A DNA stretch of 64,000 bases from Schaalia sp. 19OD2882. GTDB taxonomy: Bacteria; Actinomycetota; Actinomycetes; Actinomycetales; Actinomycetaceae. Positions 38,868 to 47,490 of the stretch are shown here, piece after piece (position 1 is the stretch's first letter; each line of letters begins with the position of its first letter). The position numbers and the translations under genes were made by a program. The stretch is from the NCBI RefSeq assembly GCF_018986735.1, contig NZ_CP065521.1, forward strand, positions 2,232,001-2,296,000, read 5' to 3'. Under the pieces are notes generated by a model. The model saw nothing but the letters and a program-made list of their open reading frames with translations. It did no database searches and was not told the DNA's origin.

Positions 38868-40193
38868 TCAGGCCTGGAGGCGGGCCGGCCAGGTGGCGAT
38901 GTCCCGTCGGTACTGGGCGCCGTCGAAGTGGATCAGGTCGACGCCCTCGTAGGCGGCGGCCCTGGCGGCTTCGACGGTTGCGGCGCGGGCGGTGACGTCC
39001 AGGACGCGTCCGCCCGAGTTGACGAGGATCTCTTCGGGTTCGACTCCGCAACAGTTGCCTTCACCGGCGCCCTCGGTGCCGATGAGTCTGGTCTTGGTCC
39101 CGGCGTGGATGACGGTGACTCCGGGCAGACCTTCGGCTTGGTCGACGCCGGTGATCTCTTCGCCTGTGCGCAGCGTGCCGGGGTAGCCGGCCGATGCCAT
39201 GACGACGGTGACGGCGGCGTCACTGGACCACGTGGGGGCGGGCACTTGGGCCAAGGTTCCGGTGGCGGCCGCGTGGAGCAACTGCGCCAGCGAGGAGTCC
39301 AGCCGTTCGAGGACCACCTGGGTCTCCGGGTCGCCGAAGCGGACGTTGAATTCGACGACTCGGGTGCCTTTGCTGGTCAGGGCCAGTCCACAGTAGAGGA
39401 GGCCGACGAAGGGCGTGCCGCGTTCGGCCATGTGGCGCACGGTGGGCACCGCGACCTCGGCGACGACCTCGGCGACCAGGTCTTCACGCAGCCAGGGCAG
39501 CGGGCTGTAGGCACCCATGCCGCCGGTGTTGGGGCCCTCGTTGGCGTCGAGCAGCCGCTTGAAGTCCTGCGCCGGCACCAGGGGGATCACGTCGGTACCG
39601 TCGCACAGGCAGAACAGGGAGACTTCGGGGCCGTCCAGGTAGTCCTCGATGACCACGGCGCCGCCCTCGCGTTCGACGCACGCGCGGGCGTGTTCGCGGG
39701 CTGCTTCGCGGTCCGCGGTGACCACGACTCCTTTGCCTGCGGCCAGGGCGTCGTCCTTGACCACATGGGGTGCACCCAGGTCATCCAGTGCGGCGTCCAC
39801 CTGTTCCATGGTGGTGCACGTGTGCGAGCGCGCAGTGGCCACTCCGGCCCGGTTCATCGCCTGTTTGGCGAAGGACTTCGAGGCTTCGAGTTGGGCGGCG
39901 GCCCTGCTCGGCCCGAAGACGGGGATCCCTGCGGCGCGAACGGCGTCGGCAACTCCGGCGGCCAAGGGGGCTTCGGGCCCGATGACGACCAGGTCCGCAT
40001 TCTCCCGGGTGGCCAGGTCGGCCACCGCGGCCGGGTCAAGGGCGTCGAAGGGGACGGGGTGGCCCAGAGGGTCGATTCCCGGGTTTCCCGCCTGGACGAC
40101 GAGGTCGACCGGGTTCGTGGTGTCGGATGTTCGGACGAGGGCGCGGGCGAGGGCGTGTTCACGTCCCCCGTTTCCCACCAACAGGACCTTCAC
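38868..40193 (-). CDS. purD: Phosphoribosylamine-glycine ligase PurD
   Basis: GAR synthetase of 441 residues: phosphoribosylamine + glycine + ATP to GAR, purine step 2. It begins MKVLLVGNGGREHALARAL. The central ATP-grasp domain has PHVVKDDALAAGKGVVV and PNTGGMGAYSP. The C terminus has EFNVRFGDPETQVVLERLDS, the metal and ADP site. It is the first gene of the minus-strand pur operon, with a 140-bp upstream gap that includes one dispersed repeat hairpin. No purine riboswitch was seen. Confidence 0.96.
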   Translation of the reverse strand: MKVLLVGNGGREHALARALVRTSDTTNPVDLVVQAGNPGIDPLGHPVPFDALDPAAVADLATRENADLVVIGPEAPLAAGVADAVRAAGIPVFGPSRAAAQLEASKSFAKQAMNRAGVATARSHTCTTMEQVDAALDDLGAPHVVKDDALAAGKGVVVTADREAAREHARACVEREGGAVVIEDYLDGPEVSLFCLCDGTDVIPLVPAQDFKRLLDANEGPNTGGMGAYSPLPWLREDLVAEVVAEVAVPTVRHMAERGTPFVGLLYCGLALTSKGTRVVEFNVRFGDPETQVVLERLDSSLAQLLHAAATGTLAQVPAPTWSSDAAVTVVMASAGYPGTLRTGEEITGVDQAEGLPGVTVIHAGTKTRLIGTEGAGEGNCCGVEPEEILVNSGGRVLDVTARAATVEAARAAAYEGVDLIHFDGAQYRRDIATWPARLQA

Positions 40194-40290
40194 GCTCCCA
40201 GCCTAACCGGTGGGCGAGGCAGCCACGAACCCTGCCCTCGTGGCGAGACCGCTGGCGCCTCGTGCCGAAATCCGAGGCGCCACATGCCCA

Positions 40291-40321
40291 GATTCGTCCT
40301 GAACGCACCGAAGGACGAATC
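40291..40321. repeat. Dispersed repeat hairpin, locus 3
   Basis: GATTCGTCCT (40291-40300) and AGGACGAATC (40312-40321) pair perfectly around the 11-nt loop GAACGCACCGA. The same arms and a related loop occur at 7602-7632, and a similar form at 53269. It lies 12 bp beyond the stop codon of the BCCT gene and may end that transcript. Confidence 0.75.
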
Positions 40322-40333
40322 TGGCGGGACCGG

Positions 40334-42274
40334 TCACTTCTTCCTTCGCCTGCCCAAGGGGGAGGACGGGCCCTTCGGCAGGCGCGGGATCCACGAGCTG
40401 CGCGGCGAGGTGAACATCGGGATGTCCGGCGCCTTCGCGCGACGCCGGTGGCTGCGATCCACGGTGTGTTCGACCAGCGAGGTGATGCGTTCGCGCAGCA
40501 GCGCCCTCTCGGCGCGCATCGTCAGCTGGTGCTCGTGGTCGAAGGCTTTCGTCATGGACACACAGGTGGACACCATGACCACCGAGAATGGCAACGCCGT
40601 GAGGATCGACAGCACCTGCAGGGCGCTCAGGCCGTCGGTGACAGCCCCTTGGGAGGCGCCGACCCACAGCAGCAGAGCCGCGATCCCTCCCTGCAGTCCG
40701 GCCCACAGCAGGCGCAGCGCCAGAGGCGGGTTGTGGGAGCCGTTGGCGGAGAGCATCCCCAGGACGAAGGACGCCGAATCGGAGCTGGTGACGAAGAAGA
40801 CGACCAGCAGCACCATGAACAGGCCGGTGAGCACTGGGCCACCCGGCAGCAGGTCCGCGACCTTGAACAGGGCCGTCGTCGTCCAGCCCGGGGTGGCGGT
40901 CAGGCCGGCGCCGTGCATTTCGTGCCACAGGGCCGTGCCTCCCAGGATGGAGAACCACAGGAAGGTGAGCAGGGTGGGCACCAGCAGCACGCCGGTGACG
41001 AACTCGCGCACGGAACGTCCGCGGGAAATGCGGGCGATGAACACGCCGACGAAGGGCGACCAGCTCATCCACCATCCCCAGTAGTAGGTGGTCCAGCTGC
41101 CCAACCAGGCCTCACCGTCCCCGCCTTGGTAGGGCAGGGTGCGGAAGGACATCTGGATGAAGTATTCGACGTACTGTCCGATGGTCTGGACCAGTTCACG
41201 CAGGATGAACAGGGTGGGTCCCAGCACCAGCATGGCGACCATGAGCAGCCCGGCCAGGACCAAGTTGGCGTTGGAGAGGAACTTGATGCCCGCGTCCAGG
41301 CCCGAAGCCACCGACAGGGCCGCAAGCGCAGAGATGACGATCACGACGATGACGAAGACGATGGGCGAGGATGTCACCAGACCCAGGAATTCCATGCCCG
41401 AGGTGAATTGGGTGGCCCCGAACCCCAGCGAGGTGGCCACTCCGAAAAGGGTTCCGACCAGCGCCGTCACGTCGATGAGGTCACCCAGCCAGCCGCGTAC
41501 GCGCTCTCCCAGCAGAGGTTCCAGGACCCACCGGAGGGAAACCGGCCGACCGCGGCGGTGGCTCATGTAGGCCACTGCCACACCGACGACCACGTAGATG
41601 GCCCAAGCCGACAGGCCCCAGTGCAAGAAGGTGGTGGTCATTGCGGTTTGGGCGACATCGGCGGGCGAGGACGCGTCGGTGCCGGGCGGGGGCACCGTGT
41701 AGTGGCTCAGTGGTTCGGCCACTCCCCAAAAGACCAGGCCGATGCCCATACCTGCGGCGAAGAGCATGGCGAACCAGCTGGTCCGGGAGTAGGTCGGCTC
41801 TTCGTCATCGGGCCCCAGCGTGATGTCGCCGAATCGGGAAACGGCCAGGAACAGGGCGAATGCGACGAAGCCGACGACGATCAGTGTGTAGTACCACCCG
41901 AGTGAGTTGATGACGGTGGCGGAGGTCGCCTGGAGCAGGTCCTTCATCCGGTGGGGCACCAGCAGGGCAGGCGCCAGGAAGAGGAGGACCACGACGGTCG
42001 CCGCGATGGCGACCCTCCAGTTGACGGGCGCTTCCGCAGCCGCGTCGACGGACTCGGGTTGGTCGGGGTTCACTGACGGGGCCGGGGCCTGGTCGTCGCC
42101 TTGATTCGGGGACGAGGCCGGGGCCGTCACCGGATCGGGGGTGTTGCCATTCGGCGGCGCGGGAAGGTCGGGGTGTGTGCGCGGGTCGGGGCGCTCTGCT
42201 GCTGGAACCGGGGTTTCCTCTTCAGGTGCCAGAGCGGCAAGGAGGGGGTTCACGACACGGTCGGGCGAGCTCAT
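40334..42274 (-). CDS. BCCT transporter, Na+-coupled betaine type
   Basis: Twelve-helix carrier of 646 residues for glycine betaine or related osmolytes. The sodium- and substrate-site helix reads MLFAAGMGIGLVFWGVAEPL, the GMGIG form of BetP/OpuD. The Trp-rich helix 8 reads WTTYYWGWWMSWSPFVGVFI, including the WWxSWSPF aromatic box. An N-terminal cytosolic extension of about 85 residues is rich in Pro, Asp and Ala, and the C-terminal tail is basic (SLVEHTVDRSHRRRAK); such tails act as osmosensors in BetP. It contrasts with the choline-type carrier at 19278. It is an apparent single-gene unit. Confidence 0.92.
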   Translation of the reverse strand: MSSPDRVVNPLLAALAPEEETPVPAAERPDPRTHPDLPAPPNGNTPDPVTAPASSPNQGDDQAPAPSVNPDQPESVDAAAEAPVNWRVAIAATVVVLLFLAPALLVPHRMKDLLQATSATVINSLGWYYTLIVVGFVAFALFLAVSRFGDITLGPDDEEPTYSRTSWFAMLFAAGMGIGLVFWGVAEPLSHYTVPPPGTDASSPADVAQTAMTTTFLHWGLSAWAIYVVVGVAVAYMSHRRGRPVSLRWVLEPLLGERVRGWLGDLIDVTALVGTLFGVATSLGFGATQFTSGMEFLGLVTSSPIVFVIVVIVISALAALSVASGLDAGIKFLSNANLVLAGLLMVAMLVLGPTLFILRELVQTIGQYVEYFIQMSFRTLPYQGGDGEAWLGSWTTYYWGWWMSWSPFVGVFIARISRGRSVREFVTGVLLVPTLLTFLWFSILGGTALWHEMHGAGLTATPGWTTTALFKVADLLPGGPVLTGLFMVLLVVFFVTSSDSASFVLGMLSANGSHNPPLALRLLWAGLQGGIAALLLWVGASQGAVTDGLSALQVLSILTALPFSVVMVSTCVSMTKAFDHEHQLTMRAERALLRERITSLVEHTVDRSHRRRAKAPDIPMFTSPRSSWIPRLPKGPSSPLGRRRKK

Positions 42275-42367
42275 TTTTGCCTTTCATTGACGCATTCAAT
42301 TCCTCACCATAGGGGGAAGCGGCTGTTTCGGCATCTTGAGCAGTCCTGGGCGTGGGCGGACACGGGT

Positions 42368-42401
42368 GTGGCCCGGACCCCCGTGTGGGGGTCCGGGCCA
42401 C
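42368..42401 (-). terminator. Strong hairpin A after adhesin gene
   Basis: A perfect 15-bp stem: GTGGCCCGGACCCCC (42368-42382) and its complement (42387-42401), with a GTGT loop. No long U tract follows. Confidence 0.75.
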
Positions 42402-42420
42402 GTCACAGCGCCAGGCTCAC

Positions 42421-42460
42421 CGGCAGGTCACGGGCCGACTCACCGGCCCGTGACCTGCCG
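42421..42460 (-). terminator. Strong hairpin B after adhesin gene
   Basis: A perfect 17-bp stem: CGGCAGGTCACGGGCCG (42421-42437) and its complement (42444-42460), six-base loop, 10 bp past the adhesin stop codon. Together with hairpin A it should stop or protect the transcript. Confidence 0.8.
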
Positions 42461-42470
42461 AGCGAGGGCG

Positions 42471-45400
42471 TCACTTGCGGTTGCGGCGACGAAGCGCCAA
42501 GGCGATGCCGCCACCCACCAGCGCCACGCCGGCAACAGCCAGGATCACTCCCGTGGCGGAACCGGTCACCGGCAGCTTGGACTCCTTGGCAGGCGGAGCA
42601 ACCGGCGGCACGGACTTCTTGACGAAACCGAAGTCCAGCGTCATGTCCTTGTCGCCGTCCTTGGGCAGCAGGACGGAAGTCTCCTTGCCCGTGGACGAGT
42701 CCCGATCGCGATCGCCCGCACCGGCCTTGGTCGGCTCGTACCCGTCAGGACCCTTGGTCACCGTCACCGTGTACTTCTTGCCCACCGGCAACTTCGAGAA
42801 CTCGTAGTAGCCGTTGCCGTCAGTGAGCACCGGGCCCACCGGGTTGCCCTCGACATCGACCACGGGATTGCCCGCATCATCGGTGATGGACAACTCCACA
42901 CCTTCGATACCCGGCTCACCCGCATCCTGGATGCCATTGCCGTTCTCGTCGAACCACACGTAGTCACCCACCGTGACCTTGCCGCGCGGGGTCTTCGCAT
43001 GCCACTCGTCACCATCGGTGACGGGTTCACCCGAAGAGACACCCACACCGCCCACGGTCACACGGTCCGCGTGAGTCATGTCCGTGCCCATGGCCGCCAG
43101 GTTCGCGCTGCACGTGTACTTCTGGCCGACCTTGAGCACCGACGCGGGATCGAAGGTGACCACACCGTCGACGGCCTTGACGGTGACGCCGTCAAGCGTG
43201 CACGACAGGTCCACCAGCGACGGACCGTCGGTGGCGACGTCGGCGAAGGTCAGCTTCACCAGATCCTCATTCGACGTGTTCACCACATCGAAGGTCACCG
43301 CGGTCGCCTCAGCGGCACCCACCGGCACCGCCGACTGCACGGTGTCCGCGTCGCCCGTGGCAAGCGAACCCGAGTACTTCTCCACGTCAATGCCCGGCTT
43401 GGCCTTGACGTACCCGAAGTCGAGAGTCAGGTCCTCGGCCCCGTCCTGGGTCAGATCCGTCGACTCGGCCTTGCCGGCCACGGCGGAGGAATCCTTGTCG
43501 CGACCGCCCTGGCCGTCCTTGGTCGGCACGAATCCCTGCGGAGCCGTCACCGTCACCACGTAATGCACGCCCGCAGGAAGAACCTCCAGACCCTCGAAGA
43601 GGTAATGACCCTGGTCATCGGTCTTCGTCGTCACAGAAGCATCCGTGCCGTCGAAGTTGCGCACAGGCAACCCATCGGAACGCGAAACCTTCAGCTCCAC
43701 GTCCTTGATCGGCACATCGGACCCATCCTGCACGCCATCACCGTTGACGTCCTCCCACACGTAATCGCCCACAGCGACCTTCGCCTTGGGGGGCAGCGCG
43801 TGCCAGGTGTCGGAGTCGGTCAGCGGCTGACCGCCGGCAACAGGAGTGGCCGACACGGTGGCAGTGTCCTGGTGCGCCTCGGTGATCGTCGGAAGCGTGC
43901 CCGAGCACTGGAAGGACGCCTGCGGCGTCAAGACGATCGTCGGGTCGATGCCGTCGCCGGGATACTCCTTCCCGCCGACCTTGCACACGATGTCGGTCAG
44001 CGCGGCCCCTGCGTCGGTGGCGTCAGTGACCACCAGCTTGTTGAGCTCGACCTCGCCGGTGTTGGTCACCGTGAAGGTGACATTGGTCGGCGCTCCACGC
44101 TCCACGGTCAATGCCTGGTCGGCGGAGTCACGGTCACCCGCGGGCTGGTTCGTCGGCTGACCACCCGTCAGATCCGGCTTGCCGGCAGCATCGAACTTCA
44201 CACCCTCCCAGGTGCCGTCATACTTCTCGATGTCGATCCCCGGCTTGCCGGCCTTCTTGAACCCGAAGTCCAGCGTGAGGTCCTCGGCACCGTCCGCCGT
44301 CAGATCGCTCGACTCGGCCTTTCCGGCCTCAGCCTCGGAATCCTTCGCCCGGTCGCCACCCTGCTTGTCCTTCACCGGCTCCAGTCCGGCCGGAACCGTC
44401 GTCTTGTCGATGGTCACCACATAGTGCGTACCGGCAGGCAGGACCTGCAGATTGTCGAAGAGGTACTTGCCGGAGGCGTCGGTGGTGGTGGTCAGCTCCG
44501 CGCGGGCCGAACCGTCCGCATTGTTCACCGGAGCACCGTCGCTGCGCGAAATGGACAGCTTCACATTCGGGATCGGCTTGTCGCCCTCACCCTGGACGTG
44601 GTCCACGGTGCCGGAGGTGCCGGCGTCCTCCCACACGTGGTCGCCCACACGCACGGCGGCAACCTTGGTCGCCTTGTTGGTCAGCTTGACCGCCGTGACC
44701 TTCTGGTCGGCGATGGTGAAGGTCTTCTTGTCAAAGACCGGGGTTCCCCAGGTCACCGGCGCGGCCGGGCTCACGCCATTCGGATCCTCGGACAAGGTGA
44801 CCTCGGTACCCAAAGGAATGGTCACGTTCGGATCGAAGTAGACCGACTTTCCTGCCTGGACCATGAAGGTGCCGTGGCCGTGGATGCCATCGGCATCCAT
44901 CGTGAAACCTGCCGGCGGCTGCCACACGGGGTTGTACGTGTTGTAGTGGTAGGGCAGCATGAAGTCGACCTTCACAGGGAACTTCGCATTCGCGTCGACC
45001 TTCGCCGCGCCGTCACCCTCGATGAACTTCTGGACCTTGAAGGTGCCGTAGCCGGGCTCCATGTTCACGGTGATCTCCACCGTGTCCACGTAATAGGAGG
45101 TCGACGTCACGGTCTTGTCCAGGCCTTCAGCGGAGATGGTGTTCGAGTAGACGACGCCGGGTTTGGCGGCCTCGTCGAACTTCACCGGAAGGGTCAGATC
45201 CATGTTCGCCGAGGGCGGGAAGGGACCTGTGATCTTCACGTCAATGTCGGTCGGCGAATTCTCGATCAGTTCGACGTTCCACCCGGGCACCTGGGTGCCG
45301 TTCTCAAGGCTCCAGATCTGCTGGTAGTCCTGTGGGTTGTCCTGCCGTCCCGCGATCCGCAGCTTCGCATCGCCCGCGCGGGCCGGATTGAACTTCTGTC

Positions 45401-46157
45401 CGGGCGCCATGACGTCGTGCAGGACCAGGGTCGAGACGGAGCCATCGGTTTTGATGGTGCCCGCGGGCTTGACGTTGTCACGCATGTAGTCGGTACCGAA
45501 CTTGATGACCCACGTGTTGTCCACGGTGTCCTTGGTCAGGACATTGTTGATCCACTTCACCAGGGTGACGGGTCCCCACTTCTCGAGGGCGATACCACCG
45601 GTGCCGGGCAGGTCGACGTCGACGAGCTTGCCGTTGAGGTTGAACTTCGCGGTCTCACCGGCGTGGTTCTTGACCGCGGTCAGCAGCATCGAGTTGGTGC
45701 CCGTGAAGTTGCGGAAGCCCGCGTTGTAGAGGTTCTCACCCTCCTGGTTGAAGGTGCAGACCATCTCGGACCTCAGGGTGACGCACTCGCCGACCACACG
45801 GTCCACGCCACCGGCGTCGCGGGTGGTCATCTTGTCCGTACGCGGATAGCCGCGGAAGTTGAAGGGGTCGGGCAACCCGATCCTGAACGACGCGCCATTG
45901 CCGATGGCCGCCGTGGAGGCGTCCCAGTTGACGACCAGCTTGGCCACGTTCCACTGGACCAGCTGCTCATCCTTTTCGACGTTCCCGTCGAAGTCGGACT
46001 TCACCAGCTTGACGACATTGAGACTGATGTTGACATCGTCTGCGGCCCGTGCAGCCTGGACTGTGTAGGCCCCGACCATGGTCAGAGCCAATGCCAGGGT
46101 GAGCAACAGGGCTCCGATCTTGCGCCATGGCGCCTCTTCATCCAATCTGGGCCACAT
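42471..46157 (-). CDS. LPXTG-anchored SdrD-like surface adhesin
   Basis: Cell-wall protein of 1228 residues. It has a signal peptide (WRKIGALLLTLALALTMVGA, cut after about 40). An N-terminal adhesion region (about 45-480) includes Ig-like strands such as EITVNMEPGYGTFKVQKFI. Three SdrD B-like repeats begin VRVGDHVWEDAG, VAVGDYVWEDVNGDGVQDGS and VTVGDYVWFDENGNGIQDAG. They contain calcium-loop Asp/Asn/Gly motifs and alternate with two DUF11-like repeats. The end is the sortase signal: KLPVTG, a hydrophobic helix, and the tail RRRNRK. It should be linked to peptidoglycan by sortase A or D and mediate host or partner adhesion. ATG 46157 has AAGGAAG upstream. There is no adjacent sortase or pilin gene. 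Confidence 0.9.
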   Translation of the reverse strand: MWPRLDEEAPWRKIGALLLTLALALTMVGAYTVQAARAADDVNISLNVVKLVKSDFDGNVEKDEQLVQWNVAKLVVNWDASTAAIGNGASFRIGLPDPFNFRGYPRTDKMTTRDAGGVDRVVGECVTLRSEMVCTFNQEGENLYNAGFRNFTGTNSMLLTAVKNHAGETAKFNLNGKLVDVDLPGTGGIALEKWGPVTLVKWINNVLTKDTVDNTWVIKFGTDYMRDNVKPAGTIKTDGSVSTLVLHDVMAPGQKFNPARAGDAKLRIAGRQDNPQDYQQIWSLENGTQVPGWNVELIENSPTDIDVKITGPFPPSANMDLTLPVKFDEAAKPGVVYSNTISAEGLDKTVTSTSYYVDTVEITVNMEPGYGTFKVQKFIEGDGAAKVDANAKFPVKVDFMLPYHYNTYNPVWQPPAGFTMDADGIHGHGTFMVQAGKSVYFDPNVTIPLGTEVTLSEDPNGVSPAAPVTWGTPVFDKKTFTIADQKVTAVKLTNKATKVAAVRVGDHVWEDAGTSGTVDHVQGEGDKPIPNVKLSISRSDGAPVNNADGSARAELTTTTDASGKYLFDNLQVLPAGTHYVVTIDKTTVPAGLEPVKDKQGGDRAKDSEAEAGKAESSDLTADGAEDLTLDFGFKKAGKPGIDIEKYDGTWEGVKFDAAGKPDLTGGQPTNQPAGDRDSADQALTVERGAPTNVTFTVTNTGEVELNKLVVTDATDAGAALTDIVCKVGGKEYPGDGIDPTIVLTPQASFQCSGTLPTITEAHQDTATVSATPVAGGQPLTDSDTWHALPPKAKVAVGDYVWEDVNGDGVQDGSDVPIKDVELKVSRSDGLPVRNFDGTDASVTTKTDDQGHYLFEGLEVLPAGVHYVVTVTAPQGFVPTKDGQGGRDKDSSAVAGKAESTDLTQDGAEDLTLDFGYVKAKPGIDVEKYSGSLATGDADTVQSAVPVGAAEATAVTFDVVNTSNEDLVKLTFADVATDGPSLVDLSCTLDGVTVKAVDGVVTFDPASVLKVGQKYTCSANLAAMGTDMTHADRVTVGGVGVSSGEPVTDGDEWHAKTPRGKVTVGDYVWFDENGNGIQDAGEPGIEGVELSITDDAGNPVVDVEGNPVGPVLTDGNGYYEFSKLPVGKKYTVTVTKGPDGYEPTKAGAGDRDRDSSTGKETSVLLPKDGDKDMTLDFGFVKKSVPPVAPPAKESKLPVTGSATGVILAVAGVALVGGGIALALRRRNRK

Positions 46158-46481
46158 ACTTCTTCCTTCCTTGCAGCACTGTGTGGGCAGGTTCTTTCCG
46201 CGAGTCGACCAGCGGCTGTCACGGCCTTCGGGCACAGTCGACTTAGGCACCCGAGCGACCCTATGCATTACTCGCCAATCATGCAACCATGCACTTTGCT
46301 TTCAAGTAACCATCAATCTGCGAGAACGCCCCTCAATACAATTTCTTGGATTGATCTTGTCGCCTTTGAGAAGAATTTGCAACTCTCAAATCCGGATGCG
46401 GCTGATTCCGAGCCCGCCGCCGCGTCTCCCACCGGGCATTTCGCCCCACGGACAGCACCCCACGGACAGGGGCCGACCACC
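46158..46481 (-). promoter_or_regulatory. AT-rich upstream region of adhesin gene
   Basis: No gene was found in 324 bp. Around 46280-46410 it is far more AT-rich than its surroundings, as a promoter would be. On the minus strand TTGAAA and CATGAT are 16 bp apart (about 46279-46307), a possible -35/-10 pair for the adhesin gene. Confidence 0.4.
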
Positions 46482-46590
46482 GCATCTTGAGCAGTCCCGG
46501 GTGCCGGCGGGCACGGGCGCAGGCGGTCACAGGCGAGGCCCGGGCCAGGTCACGCCGGGTTCACCGGTAGGTCACGGACCTACTCGCCGG
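46482..46590. repeat. 3' element copy 2, downstream of lipoprotein gene
   Basis: Diverged copy of the element at 42331-42460, starting GCATCTTGAGCAGTCC. It includes a 7-bp hairpin GTAGGTC-ACG-GACCTAC (46567-46583) that contains the stop codon of the lipoprotein gene. Confidence 0.7.
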
Positions 46591-47317
46591 CCCGCCCTCG
46601 CCCCCTGCCAGACGCAGCCGCCCGGCTGGTGCCGCCTCGCCACAGGACCCACGCCAACGCCCCCAACAGCGCGCAGACCCCCAGCCCGGCTCCCAGGAAC
46701 ATCCATGTACGTCCGGTCGACGAACCCTCCGCAGTGGAGATCTCCACGTCCTGGACCAAGGTGTCCACTCCCTCCAGGTGAACCGTGGCGCCCTCCACCC
46801 GGCCGGCACTCGCACGCAGGATCGGGGCGGGCATGGTGACACCAATGCGGACATCTGCCTCCACCCCTGCTGCAGTCAGCGCCGAGGCGTCCAACCCGTC
46901 GTCCGCGAGCCCCTCCGAAAAGGGCAGGATCAGCGTGTAGTCACCTTTGGCGACGTCAGCGCTCCACCGAGGGCGCCCGGACTGGCCGTCCCATTTCGCC
47001 TCGACCAGGTTCACCTTTCCCGAGGCCGTGCAGCGCAGTTGGGAGGAGTCCTCGACCTCGGCGACCTCAAGGGTGCCGGTGGGCAACCATTCGCCGACCG
47101 TGCCGTCAATGACCTGCTGGCAGGTGGGTCCCGGCCCGTCGATGAGATCCCTGTCAATGCCGATGTCCACCTTGAGGTCGGCGAGTCCGTCTGCGCTGAT
47201 CCCCATTCCGACCTGCAGTGAGCAGCCCGCCAAGGAAATGGCCACGGGCAGGGCGAGGGCGGCCAGCCGGCCTGCGGGAGCCGCAGGGACCAGGGGCATC
47301 AGGGTCTTCAGGGGCAT
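46580..47317 (-). CDS. LppM-like lipoprotein with C-terminal membrane anchor
   Basis: Protein of 245 residues. The signal peptide ends in a lipobox (AISLAGC, Cys about residue 32). The mature part starts SLQVGMGISADGLADLKVDI, then holds a beta-rich domain (VEAKWDGQSGRPRWSADVAK) with two Cys. A transmembrane helix follows (WMFLGAGLGVCALLGALAWV) with a basic tail. The order of lipid anchor, LppM-type domain and helix resembles actinobacterial LppM proteins, which are linked to phagosome or surface functions in mycobacteria; that role is not shown here. ATG 47317 has AAGGA close upstream. It is downstream of pckG, separated by a terminator. Confidence 0.7.
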   Translation of the reverse strand: MPLKTLMPLVPAAPAGRLAALALPVAISLAGCSLQVGMGISADGLADLKVDIGIDRDLIDGPGPTCQQVIDGTVGEWLPTGTLEVAEVEDSSQLRCTASGKVNLVEAKWDGQSGRPRWSADVAKGDYTLILPFSEGLADDGLDASALTAAGVEADVRIGVTMPAPILRASAGRVEGATVHLEGVDTLVQDVEISTAEGSSTGRTWMFLGAGLGVCALLGALAWVLWRGGTSRAAASGRGRGRAGE

Positions 47318-47388
47318 GGTCCTTCTTTCGGTGGTCGGAGGAGGGCGAAGGGCACCGCCCACCGTAGCCTTCCTGCCGACAAATGGGC

Positions 47389-47426
47389 GGAGCGGGGGTG
47401 GAGGACATGTCCCCCACCCCCGCTCC
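47389..47426 (-). terminator. Terminator of pckG
   Basis: GGAGCGGGGGTGG (47389-47401) pairs with its complement (47414-47426), and the inner GGACATGTCC also pairs, making a long hairpin between pckG and the lipoprotein gene. There is no long U tract, which is common in high-GC actinobacteria. Confidence 0.75.
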
Positions 47427-47490
47427 GGGAGTCGGCTCACCTCATGCGCAGTGCCCGCCGCCAGGGCGGGCACCGCCGCAAGGCCGTGCT

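Larger units (their letters stand above)
42331..42460. repeat. 3' element copy 1, downstream of adhesin gene
   Basis: The block starts GCATCTTGAGCAGTCC and contains two strong hairpins. A diverged copy lies at 46482-46590 in the same orientation, sharing the start, the GGCCCGGGCCA-like core, a TTCACCGG/CTCACCGG segment and GGTAGGTCACG/GGCAGGTCACG. Both copies lie just 3' of a minus-strand surface-protein gene. Confidence 0.7.

Noticed and set aside
40194-40333. Purine riboswitch before purD
   Set aside because: The gap contains only the dispersed hairpin; no purine aptamer core or three-way junction could be built.
42336-46490. A 1384-codon open frame on the plus strand opposite the adhesin gene
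   Set aside because: It mirrors the adhesin codon pattern, has no domain, signal or ribosome site, and the minus-strand reading gives a full LPXTG protein. It is a high-GC antisense artefact.
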